From Hymenobacter tibetensis (GTDB taxonomy: Bacteria; Bacteroidota; Bacteroidia; Cytophagales; Hymenobacteraceae), in NCBI RefSeq assembly GCF_022827545.1, contig NZ_CP094669.1, positions 633,001-697,000 on the forward strand: a DNA stretch of 64,000 nucleotides, given 5' to 3'. The notes under the pieces were generated by a model. The model did not search any database, was not told the origin of the DNA, and worked only from the letters and a program-made list of their open reading frames with translations. Below, one piece after another: positions 44,188 to 53,322 of the stretch (its first letter is position 1; every line of letters begins with the position of its first letter). The translations under genes and the position numbers were made by a program.

Positions 44188-44934
44188 CTACTTGGTAGGA
44201 ATCAGGTAGCCGAGTTGCAGCGTGAAAGCATTGTTGAATGCTTTGGGCTCGTTGTCGGTGTCTTTCGTGTCAAGCAAAGAGTTGAAACCCCGAGCATAAC
44301 GCAGGCCTAAGCTGATACCACCTTCGGTCATATAACCAACACCTGCTACACCGCTGATGTCGAACTGCGCCAAGTCAGACTTGTATGAATCGCCACGAGC
44401 GACACCTGAATAGTCAAGGAAGCTGCCATCAGCATCCACTTTGTCTTTAGTGTTGTCCGTGTATTTGGTAGTTGTCTGCGATTTGTTTTTTGAACCGAAC
44501 AAATAGCTTACCTGTGGTCCTAGCTCGAAAAACAATCCGCCAGCGTTGATTTTAGCGAGCAGGGGCACATCTATGTAATGTAGCACACGCTTCTGCTCTT
44601 GCTCTACTGACTTGATGTTCGCAGGCAAACCTGATTTCTGTTCTGTTTCAATCTCATAGCCTTTGCGGTTATAAAGCAACTCGGGAGCAAAAGAGAAGAA
44701 ACCATCGCTGGTCAGCGGAATAGAGAAGCTCAGACCAGCATTGTAGCCTATCTTATAGTCTCCTATTTTGGAGCTGTAGTTTGCGCCGGTGATCTGGGTC
44801 ACTTCATCACCAGAAACGTTGGAATAAGTACCACCAACTTTAACGCCGAGGCGGAATCCGCCGGCATCCTGAGCTTGGGCGAACGAAATAGAAGCAACAG
44901 CTGCTGCTGCAGTAAGAGTGAGAAACTTTTTCAT
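44188..44934 (-). CDS. Small outer-membrane beta-barrel protein (array member 5)
   Basis: A 248-residue exported barrel with the signal peptide MKKFLTLTAAAAVASISFAQA. It has FRLGVKVGGTYSNVSGDEV, IGYNAGLSFSIPLTSDGFFS, FAPELLYNRKGYEIET, LHYIDVPLLAKINAGGLFFE and GPQVSYLFGSK, the same framework as members 3 and 4 but with longer polar loops. It ends FTLQLGYLIPTK. The ATG at 44934 gives a standard signal peptide. It is the first gene of the leftward array; the divergent PagL-like gene starts 198 bp away. The function is not known. Confidence 0.87.
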   Translation of the reverse strand: MKKFLTLTAAAAVASISFAQAQDAGGFRLGVKVGGTYSNVSGDEVTQITGANYSSKIGDYKIGYNAGLSFSIPLTSDGFFSFAPELLYNRKGYEIETEQKSGLPANIKSVEQEQKRVLHYIDVPLLAKINAGGLFFELGPQVSYLFGSKNKSQTTTKYTDNTKDKVDADGSFLDYSGVARGDSYKSDLAQFDISGVAGVGYMTEGGISLGLRYARGFNSLLDTKDTDNEPKAFNNAFTLQLGYLIPTK

Positions 44935-45132
44935 GAAAAAGGGGTGGTGAGGTAGCAAACACAAATCAACAGCACAGCTCTGGGCCAGAGGGCCCCGATG
45001 GGCCGCACATCTGGCTTTCTATCGCACAAACTCCTTATTTTGTTACATAAAAACAGAAAAATAATCTTACGTCGAGCTACATCACAGGCTGTTAACACAA
45101 TGCATATTTTTGTGTTGCCTTCAGTTTGTAGT

Positions 45133-46251
45133 ATGCTATTTTCAAGATATTCAGTTTTTCTTTTCGTTTCATTAAGCTTGTTACGCTGGGTTCCGGCTTG
45201 GGCTCAGGCGCCAACTCAAGCGCTACCATCGGGCCCTGTAATTCTGGGTGCTTATGCACAGGGGAGCTTTATTGTGGCCCATACTCCCTCCGTCAAGCAT
45301 TTGGCTGTATCGCATCCAACGGGAGTGGAGCTAAATATGCAGCGGCAAACCAATGGCTCACAGCCCTGGCATGCTTGGTACCGTTATCCACGTATTGGGC
45401 TGGCGCTAGTATACTACAACTACCATAACCCCGTCTTAGACCGCTCGTATGCGGCCACTGTGTATATCAGCAAAAGCCTGTTTCGGAAGCCACAGCAGGA
45501 GCTAAATTTCCGCTTGGGTACCGGACTGGCCTACTTCTCCAATCCGTTCGACCTGGATACAAACCATAAAAACAGTATTGTCAGCTCGCGGATTAGTGCC
45601 ACGCTCCAAATGCGCTTCGACTATGACGTGGCGGTGACGGAGCACCTTGGGGTGCTGCTGGGCCTTGGGCTGAACCATTACTCCAATGGCGCGACCACCA
45701 AGCCAAATTTGGGCATCAACTTACCTACTATTTTTCTAGGCTTCAATTACCACCAGCAGCGCCCATTTGTGCCTTTGGTGGCTTCCCCCAGTGGCCTGCC
45801 CGCCGACCTAGGACGCAATTTCTTGAACCTGAGCACCAGTCTGGGCTTCAAACAGCTCAACCCCGCTAACAAGCAGAAGTACCTAGTGCAATCCGTTTCG
45901 GTGCTGGGAGGGCGGCGAGTGAGCCGCAAGAGCAACTTGCTGATAGGAGCAGAAGGGTTCTATGACCGGAGCTTGGTAGCGCAACTCCGTGATACTGCCC
46001 GGACCAGCGAAAAACTGCCTGACGTAAAAAAAGCTGGTGTACTCATAGGGCATGAGTTGCTGTTTGGACAGCTAGCGTTTGTTACGCACCTAGGTTTCTA
46101 CCTCTACAATCCCTACAAATCCAACGACTTCTATTACGAGCGGCTTGGCTTGAAGTACCACTTCACCAACAACCTATTCGGGGCAATTGACTTGAAAGTA
46201 CACCGCGGTTCCGCCGACGTGTTGGAGTTCAAAGCGGGTCTCAAATTATAG
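45133..46251 (+). CDS. Acyloxyacyl hydrolase / lipid A deacylase (PagL-like)
   Basis: A 372-residue outer-membrane barrel-type enzyme. After a signal peptide (MLFSRYSVFLFVSLSLLRWV) the central part contains LGVLLGLGLNHYSNGATTKP, where H-x-S-N matches the active-site His and Ser of PagL lipid A 3-O-deacylase (PF09411). LGTGLAYFSNPFDLDTNHKN precedes it. PagL removes the 3-O-linked acyl chain of lipid A. This protein is about twice the length of PagL. The frame opens at 44998; I chose ATG 45133 because the signal peptide begins there and a TATTTTTG box sits at 45104, but ATG 45100 is also possible. It is divergent from the barrel array. Confidence 0.78.
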   Translation: MLFSRYSVFLFVSLSLLRWVPAWAQAPTQALPSGPVILGAYAQGSFIVAHTPSVKHLAVSHPTGVELNMQRQTNGSQPWHAWYRYPRIGLALVYYNYHNPVLDRSYAATVYISKSLFRKPQQELNFRLGTGLAYFSNPFDLDTNHKNSIVSSRISATLQMRFDYDVAVTEHLGVLLGLGLNHYSNGATTKPNLGINLPTIFLGFNYHQQRPFVPLVASPSGLPADLGRNFLNLSTSLGFKQLNPANKQKYLVQSVSVLGGRRVSRKSNLLIGAEGFYDRSLVAQLRDTARTSEKLPDVKKAGVLIGHELLFGQLAFVTHLGFYLYNPYKSNDFYYERLGLKYHFTNNLFGAIDLKVHRGSADVLEFKAGLKL

Positions 46252-46359
46252 GTAGTCGAGACCAACATCTGTCTACACCGGAGAAGCACCTCCCGAAAAC
46301 CTACTTATACAGGGCGCCATCGGCTGATTGCCGTTGAGCTCAATACGTTCTAGGGTAAG

Positions 46360-47412
46360 CTAGCTGGCTCGCCCTGATAGGGCGTTGGCCACCCCTTGGT
46401 TTATCCGTTTCACCAGCCCTGGGCCTTCGTAGATGAACCCGCTGTAAAGCTGCACCAGTGAGGCTCCTGCAGCTAGCTTTTCCTGGGCATCTTCAGGAGA
46501 GTGAATGCCACCGACCCCAATGATTGGTAGTGCACCACCAGAATGGCGGTGCAGGTACCGAATCACTTCGGTGGCGCGCTGGCGCAATGGCCGACCGCTA
46601 AGACCACCTGCTCCCAAGGCTGCTACGTGAGCCTCGCCCGTACGCAAACCCGCGCGGCTGATGGTTGTGTTAGTCGCTACGAGGCCGCTGAGCTTGGTTT
46701 CCCGTGCTATCAGCAGAATATCGTCGAGTTGGGAATCCGTCAGATCGGGCGCAATCTTAAGTAGCAAGGGGCGGGGCACCGGCAGCGACGCGTTGCGTTC
46801 CTGCACGGCTTGGAGTAGCTGGATAAGCGGCTCTCGTTCCTGTAATTCACGCAGGTTGGGGGTGTTCGGAGACGACACGTTCACTACGAAGTAATCAACC
46901 ACTTCGTGCAGCGCTTCCACGCAGGCCACGTAATCGTCGGCCGCTTGGGCGTTGGGAGTGTTCTTGTTCTTCCCGATGTTGCCCCCGATGATAAGGTTTC
47001 GGTTGCGGCGCTGGCGCAAGCGGATAGCAGCAGCAACAGCACCACTGTTGTTGAACCCCATACGGTTCACTAGCGCCTCATCTTGCGGTAGCCGGAACAA
47101 CCGCGGCTGTGGGTTGCCAGGCTGTGGCTGCGGCGTGACGGTGCCTATTTCCACAAAGCCAAACCCCAATGCCGATAGCTCGTCCGTTAGCTCGGCGTTC
47201 TTGTCGAAGCCGGCCGCCAACCCTACTGGGTTTCGGAAGCGCAAGCCAAATACCTCCCGTTCCAAATCTGGATGTTGAAAGTCGTAGAGCTGGCGCAGCA
47301 ATGCAGCCGTACCCGGCAGGCGGTGGGCCCGCTTTAGGTTATCGAAAACCAGATGATGGGCTTGCTCGGCGTCAAGCTTAAAAAACAGCGGTTTGAGAAA
47401 AGCTTTGTACAT
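46360..47412 (-). CDS. pyrD: Dihydroorotate dehydrogenase (quinone), class 2
   Basis: PyrD oxidises dihydroorotate to orotate in pyrimidine synthesis, passing electrons to quinone at the inner membrane. The 350-residue product has the class 2 N-terminal extension (MYKAFLKPLFFKLDAEQAHH). The FMN-binding barrel carries NPVGLAAGFDKNAEL, FGFVEIGTVTP, FNNSGA and NVSSPNTPNLRELQ, where Ser is the catalytic base. Later motifs are LLKIAPDLTD, VATNTTISR, SGRPLRQRA and GVGGIHSPEDA. It stands convergent with the PagL-like gene, and tRNA-Lys is upstream on the other strand. Confidence 0.97.
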   Translation of the reverse strand: MYKAFLKPLFFKLDAEQAHHLVFDNLKRAHRLPGTAALLRQLYDFQHPDLEREVFGLRFRNPVGLAAGFDKNAELTDELSALGFGFVEIGTVTPQPQPGNPQPRLFRLPQDEALVNRMGFNNSGAVAAAIRLRQRRNRNLIIGGNIGKNKNTPNAQAADDYVACVEALHEVVDYFVVNVSSPNTPNLRELQEREPLIQLLQAVQERNASLPVPRPLLLKIAPDLTDSQLDDILLIARETKLSGLVATNTTISRAGLRTGEAHVAALGAGGLSGRPLRQRATEVIRYLHRHSGGALPIIGVGGIHSPEDAQEKLAAGASLVQLYSGFIYEGPGLVKRINQGVANALSGRAS

Positions 47413-47577
47413 GTCAGGCCCGAATGTATCCAGATTGCAAAGCTCTTACTTATTCTGGAAGTATAGCACCCCAAGAAAGTTATTGCCGCATAGATTTATT
47501 TGTATGTATAGGTGGCTGACAGAGAGAACTATGTCTAAGAGTTTGGGAGTGATGTTGAATTAATATGTGCTTGAGAT

Positions 47578-47608
47578 TTGGAGGTTGTAAAAGCGTTTCC
47601 TACTTTTG
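47578..47608 (+). promoter_or_regulatory. Promoter for tRNA-Lys
   Basis: TTG at 47578-47580, 20 bases, then TACTTTTG at 47601-47608, close to the Bacteroidota TTG-N19-TAnnTTTG form. Start would be near 47615, about 34 bp before the tRNA. Confidence 0.65.
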
Positions 47609-47648
47609 CCATCCCTTCCAGAAAATAGGTATCTGGGACAGGGAAACT

Positions 47649-47724
47649 GATTCTGTAGCTCAGCTGGTAGAGCAATACACTTTTAATGTATGGGTCCTGG
47701 GTTCGAATCCCAGCGGGATCACCA
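47649..47724 (+). tRNA. tRNA-Lys (anticodon TTT)
   Basis: A cloverleaf of 76 bases. The acceptor stem GATTCTG pairs with CGGGATC with G-T wobbles, the D arm is GCTC/GAGC, and the anticodon loop CTTTTAA reads TTT. The T arm is CTGGG-TTCGAAT-CCCAG. The CCA end is encoded at 47722-47724. It is followed directly by a terminator hairpin. Confidence 0.96.
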
Positions 47725-47759
47725 AAACCCTCCTTGCAAGCTGCGAGGAGGGTTTTTTG
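47724..47759 (+). terminator. Terminator after tRNA-Lys
   Basis: AAAACCCTCCT pairs with AGGAGGGTTTT around an 11-base loop, and T residues follow. Confidence 0.9.
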
Positions 47760-47785
47760 TTGCTAGTCAGCCGCAACTACGGGTG

Positions 47786-49324
<1,539 letters not shown>

Positions 49325-49626
49325 AAAGCAGTAACGTAAATGGAATAGAATTTAACGAAGATACTAGAAATAGTGTGTGAGCTTGTAGTGTATAGGTAGT
49401 CATAGCGTATAAACACTACATAAACACCTCGCCCAACGCTAACTGCTTTGAAGTGCAGCTACCATTGGGCGAGGTTCTTAGTGGTTTCGAGGTAGCCATA
49501 AAGCAGCAAACCCTGGAACCTGAAGTAGGATACAACCGCTAGAAGGCGGATAGCAAGACAAGCAAATTGCTAGCAGTGCGCCATCTGAACAAGGACAGCA
49601 GCATAGCGCACTATACTACGTGCTAC
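49325..49626. other. Intergenic region with a terminator-like hairpin
   Basis: About 300 bp upstream of the YifB gene and downstream of the three small membrane-protein genes. ACCTCGCCCAA (49426-49436) pairs with TTGGGCGAGGT (49465-49475), with an inner CTGC/GCAG pair. It could end the leftward transcript of 50938-49627, although the T-run is weak. The rest shows no gene I can support. Confidence 0.55.
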
Positions 49627-50046
49627 CTATACCAGCGGCGCATTGTCGCGGTCGGAGGTGAGCGGGCGGGCGGGTGGTACGGGGGTAGGAGGGGTATAGC
49701 CCTCAGGGTGCACCGTGGTACCAGTGCGGGGGGCTCCTATACCGGCGCTGCTAGTGGTGCGTTGCTCTAATTGCTGATCGTATAGGCGGGCTTTGAGTTC
49801 GTTGATCTTGCCTTCTCGCGAAGCTACATCACGGCGCAAGAGCACACTGTCTAGGTTTTCAGTGATGAGCTGCAAGGTCAATAATACAGCACCAGCCAGA
49901 AACAAGCCAAAGTAGAAGTTGGTAGGATTGCTACCAGCCGTCACCGATATCAGACTGTCGCGCGAACCAGGACTCAAGATGATCAGCAGCGCGAGCAGCA
50001 GATATACCATGACGAGAACAGTAACTAAGCGTTTCAGAGCGAGCAT
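49627..50046 (-). CDS. Small membrane protein, 139 residues
   Basis: I do not recognise a family with certainty. It has two N-terminal membrane helices (LVTVLVMVYLLLALLIILS and FYFGLFLAGAVLLTLQLIT). A short coiled-coil-like stretch follows (RRDVASREGKINELKARLYD), then a Pro/Thr-rich disordered tail with PPTPVPPARP. The helix-helix-coil layout recalls LapA-type DUF1049 proteins of the inner membrane, but the match is weak. It is the third of three small leftward genes that follow the ABC exporter gene and may belong to the same transcript. Confidence 0.75.
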   Translation of the reverse strand: MLALKRLVTVLVMVYLLLALLIILSPGSRDSLISVTAGSNPTNFYFGLFLAGAVLLTLQLITENLDSVLLRRDVASREGKINELKARLYDQQLEQRTTSSAGIGAPRTGTTVHPEGYTPPTPVPPARPLTSDRDNAPLV

Positions 50047-50186
50047 AAGATGAAAATGCTAAAGTGAGAGAGCGATGCCCGTCGTACGCAAAAAGGTGGG
50101 GGGCGGGTTAAATATAGGCTTTCGCTGATTGTAATTCTCTGGTACGGTCGAGCTTTGCTGCAAGCGCACTCTGTACCGGCCTGCGG

Positions 50187-50540
50187 TTATGGAGCTGTGG
50201 CAGTGGAGCGAACAGAGTCTAGGCGTAGAGTAGTTGTCCGTAGTTTTTGCAGTTCAATAGGAAACAAACCGCTTGTAGGCTGTTGCCGGAGTGAGTCTAA
50301 CAGATGGCTGGCCGCGGTGGTGTCTTGCCGGTCGAGCAAGCTATTGGCTCGTAACAGCTGGTTGTCGTAGGCGTGGCTGGCCGCTATTTTGCGTTGCAAA
50401 GCGGCTTCGGCTACTTGCTGAGGCGTAGGGCCCTGCAACCGCCGATACGTGCGCCACAACCAGTTGCCTGCTTGTATCGCGAAGAGCACAGCAAGCAGCG
50501 TGGCTACCCAGCGGCGGGTGTTGTTAGCGGGTTCTGCCAT
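50187..50540 (-). CDS. Small single-pass membrane protein, 117 residues
   Basis: A hypothetical protein with one membrane helix (WVATLLAVLFAIQAGNWLW, about 11-29) and a hydrophilic helical region with QQVAEAALQRKIAASHAYDN and LLDRQDTTAASHLLDSLRQQ. The N-terminus would face the cytoplasm, the rest the periplasm. The ATG at 50540 (MAEPANN) is two codons inside the longest frame. It begins 14 bp after the stop of the gene at 50555-50821, so the two are probably one operon. I cannot assign a function. Confidence 0.72.
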   Translation of the reverse strand: MAEPANNTRRWVATLLAVLFAIQAGNWLWRTYRRLQGPTPQQVAEAALQRKIAASHAYDNQLLRANSLLDRQDTTAASHLLDSLRQQPTSGLFPIELQKLRTTTLRLDSVRSTATAP

Positions 50541-50554
50541 GCACAAACAAGTGT

Positions 50555-50821
50555 TTAGTGTTGCGCCCCCATAGTGTCGGCCAGTAAAGTGGAATCAGCT
50601 ACCACTACGGGCCCTGAATTGCCTGCTTGGGAAGCGCGTATTTGTTCTTCCAAATTCTTGGAACGCGCATTCAGTTGTTCCATACGCGTTTTCGCGCTAG
50701 GATTCTCGTCGTGGCGCTTGATTTTGTAGCCTATCCGCACACCAAGCACTAGCAATGCCAGCAACCAGAACCAGGGCGCTCGGTACCAAGGAGTTTTAGG
50801 AGTTGAGGTCGTAGTTGTCAT
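50555..50821 (-). CDS. Small single-pass membrane protein, 88 residues
   Basis: A hypothetical protein. It has a Thr-rich N-terminus, one membrane helix (APWFWLLALLVLGVRIGYKI, about 15-34), a basic stretch and a short coiled-coil-like segment (KTRMEQLNARSKNLEEQIRA). The TM plus coil layout is shared with the next two genes. I chose ATG 50821 because the nine residues above it are unlikely. It lies 116 bp after the ABC exporter gene on the same strand. No homologue was recognised. Confidence 0.72.
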   Translation of the reverse strand: MTTTTSTPKTPWYRAPWFWLLALLVLGVRIGYKIKRHDENPSAKTRMEQLNARSKNLEEQIRASQAGNSGPVVVADSTLLADTMGAQH

Positions 50822-50937
50822 AGGTACAGCGCAATAGGTTAGCAACAAGAAATACAGACTGCATCTAAATAGGCTGAGGATACAGCTGCATAGCTGGCGT
50901 TGTGCTACTACGGTTCAGCAGGGCGCGTGCCTGTACC

Positions 50938-52785
50938 TTATACCAAAGCCGCGTTGGTTGCTTGAAGCTGGCTTAAACGCTGGTAGAGTCCGCCAGGACG
51001 CCGTAAAAGCTCGTCGTGGGTGCCACGCTCGGCAATGCGTCCTTGATGGAGCACAATGATTTCATCGGCGTGCTGCACAGTGCTTAATCGGTGCGCAATA
51101 ACCAAGGAGGTCCGATGCTGCATCAGGCGTGTTAAGGCTTCCTGCACTAGTTTCTCACTTTCGGTATCCAAGGCCGAGGTAGCTTCGTCGAGGATAAGAA
51201 TGGGCGGGTTGCGTAGGATGGCTCGGGCAATGCTCAGGCGCTGCCGTTGCCCTCCTGATAACCGGCCGCCCCGGTCACCAATCATGGTCTGATAGCCGTC
51301 GGGAGTTGCTAGAATGAACTCGTGCGCATTGGCAATACGAGCGGCCTCTATGACCTGCTCTTCCGTAGCCTCGGTATTGAAGCGAATATTGTTGTAGATG
51401 GTATCGTTGAAGAGGATGCTTTCCTGCGTCACGATGCCCATTTGGTTTCGTACCGAATGCACGGTACAGTCGCGCACATCGTGGCCATCCACTAGGATCT
51501 GGCCACCCGTAGGGTCGTAGAAACGGGGTAGCAGATCAGCCAAGGTGCTTTTGCCCGAACCGGAAGGCCCAACCAGCGCCACCGTTTTTCCTTTCTCGAT
51601 GGTCAGATTAATGTCTTGCAATACGGGAGCGTCGCCGTACGCAAACTGCAGGCTCCGTAATTCTATTTGATGCTTGAAAGGGGGCAGCACTTCTGCACCA
51701 GGCTTATCCCGAATGGCGGGCTGCGTGTCGATAATGTTCAGTACTCTTTCGCCAGCTACTAAGCCGCGCTGGATATTGCCAAACGACGACGATAATGCTT
51801 TGGCTGGTGTGAGCACCTGTGAGAAGAGAATAACGTAACCAATAAAGGTTTCACCATCTAAGCTAGACTGCCCCCCGAGCACCAGAGTGCCGCCGTAATA
51901 GAGCAGGCCTACTACCACTAGCACGCCAGCAAATTCCGAGAAGGGGGAAGCCAAGTCACGGGTATTATCAATGGCGCGCGACGTACGAGCATACTGCTCG
52001 TTCTGGCTCTCGAACTTGCCTTTGATGTACTCCTGGGCGTTGAAGGCCTTAATGACCCGAATGCCACCCAGCGTCTCGTCAATTACGGAAAGCATGGTGC
52101 CGAGCGTGCTTTGGCTTTGCTTAGCTTGGTTGCGCAGGCGCTTAGCCACTCCCGCAATCAGGCCACCAGAAATCGGCAGTAGGATGAGCGCAAAAAGCGT
52201 GAGCGGAACCGATATGTAGAACAGAACCGAAAAGTAAGCCACAATCTTGAGCGGCTCTTGAATAACGGCCGTCATGGTATTAACCACTGAAGTTTCCACC
52301 TCCTGCACGTCGGATGTGAAGCGCGACATCAAGTCACCTTTTCGCTCGCCCCCAAAAAAGCCTAGTTGCAGCCCAATGATGTGGTGGTATAAGTCGCGGC
52401 GCAAATTGCGGATAACGCGGGCCCGCACTGTGGCTAGCAGCCGTAGGCCCAAGTAGCGAAATAGATTACTCAGGAGCACTGATAGCACTACCACCGCGCA
52501 CACAAACGTGAGGGCGCCCATCTCGCCATACGCGGCCAAGGCATCGGCGAAGTAATAGTTGAAGGTGTCTTTCACCCAACTGATGCCGAAGTGAAAAGCA
52601 GGAAGCTGAGTTGGGGCTTTCAGGGCTACTGCATTGGTCTTCTCGAATAGAACAGACAGCAGCGGAATAACTAGCGTAAAATTGGCCAAGCCAAAAACGG
52701 TGCCCGATACCGTGTACAGTAAGTACTGTGGCAGAAAATTAGCCAGCGGCCGGGCGTATTGCAGAATGCGCAGGTAGGTCTTCAT
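50938..52785 (-). CDS. ABC exporter, fused permease and ATPase (MsbA-like)
   Basis: A 615-residue half-transporter in the inner membrane. The N-terminal ABC_membrane domain (about 1-340) has six hydrophobic segments, including FTLVIPLLSVLFEK, and coupling-type loops such as RDLYHHIIGLQLGFFGGERK. The ATPase domain (about 370-600) carries Walker [16 protein letters not shown], signature LSGGQRQRLSIARA, Walker B ILILDEATSALD and the His switch in VIAHRLS. It would act as a dimer. MsbA-like lipid A or lipid export is likely, but the cargo cannot be fixed by sequence. Small membrane-protein genes follow. Confidence 0.93.
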   Translation of the reverse strand: MKTYLRILQYARPLANFLPQYLLYTVSGTVFGLANFTLVIPLLSVLFEKTNAVALKAPTQLPAFHFGISWVKDTFNYYFADALAAYGEMGALTFVCAVVVLSVLLSNLFRYLGLRLLATVRARVIRNLRRDLYHHIIGLQLGFFGGERKGDLMSRFTSDVQEVETSVVNTMTAVIQEPLKIVAYFSVLFYISVPLTLFALILLPISGGLIAGVAKRLRNQAKQSQSTLGTMLSVIDETLGGIRVIKAFNAQEYIKGKFESQNEQYARTSRAIDNTRDLASPFSEFAGVLVVVGLLYYGGTLVLGGQSSLDGETFIGYVILFSQVLTPAKALSSSFGNIQRGLVAGERVLNIIDTQPAIRDKPGAEVLPPFKHQIELRSLQFAYGDAPVLQDINLTIEKGKTVALVGPSGSGKSTLADLLPRFYDPTGGQILVDGHDVRDCTVHSVRNQMGIVTQESILFNDTIYNNIRFNTEATEEQVIEAARIANAHEFILATPDGYQTMIGDRGGRLSGGQRQRLSIARAILRNPPILILDEATSALDTESEKLVQEALTRLMQHRTSLVIAHRLSTVQHADEIIVLHQGRIAERGTHDELLRRPGGLYQRLSQLQATNAALV

Positions 52786-52852
52786 TGGAAGCGGTAAAGG
52801 TAAGGCATTCCAATTGGTCGGTTCAGGTGGTTCCCAAACGAAGCCCGTAGGC

Positions 52853-53212
52853 TTACTCGGCCTTGAAAACAGCTACTACTTCAATCTGCCCCATAATGTG
52901 GCGGTTGAAGTCGGCTAATTCTTCGGCTGGCACCCATAACTCCTCGTGCTCCTGGTTGCCTACATTTTGCACCGGGAACGAAGCCGCGTACTCGGCTTCC
53001 ACCGCAAAGCGCAGTACATAGCCAACGCCATAGTAAGGCACATTCCAGTCGCGCGCAATCTGGGCGGCATATTGCTCGTTCAGCACCGGATAAAAAATGG
53101 GCTGCTCCGGTAAGCGCGGCGGAAACTCCAGCCAACCCGAAGCGGCTATCAAATCCAGTTCCTGCTGATTAACGGGCCGGTACAGCAGCAACGCTTCGGG
53201 TTCGTGGCGCAT
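52853..53212 (-). CDS. Conserved small protein, often labelled ADP-ribosylation/crystallin J1
   Basis: A 119-residue cytoplasmic protein beginning MRHEPEALLLYRPVNQQELD. It has LIAASGWLEFPPRLPEQPIF and YPVLNEQYAAQIARDWNVPY, and ends HEELWVPAEELADFNRHIMG, a layout I recognise from small Bacteroidota proteins that databases often label ADP-ribosylation/crystallin J1. That label is misleading: the protein is far shorter than an ADP-ribosylglycohydrolase and has none of its motifs that I can see. The function is unknown. It stands between the ABC exporter and the RemB/Wzi-like gene on the same strand, possibly in a loose operon. Confidence 0.8.
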   Translation of the reverse strand: MRHEPEALLLYRPVNQQELDLIAASGWLEFPPRLPEQPIFYPVLNEQYAAQIARDWNVPYYGVGYVLRFAVEAEYAASFPVQNVGNQEHEELWVPAEELADFNRHIMGQIEVVAVFKAE

Positions 53213-53322
53213 GGGACGAGTGATAATTGCTAATAGATGATTATTAAGCGGTAACTGTATGACTGATAAAGGCTTTCAGCTTTGGGGATAGCAACACTGA
53301 ATCAGCACTTGACAGGCGCCAA

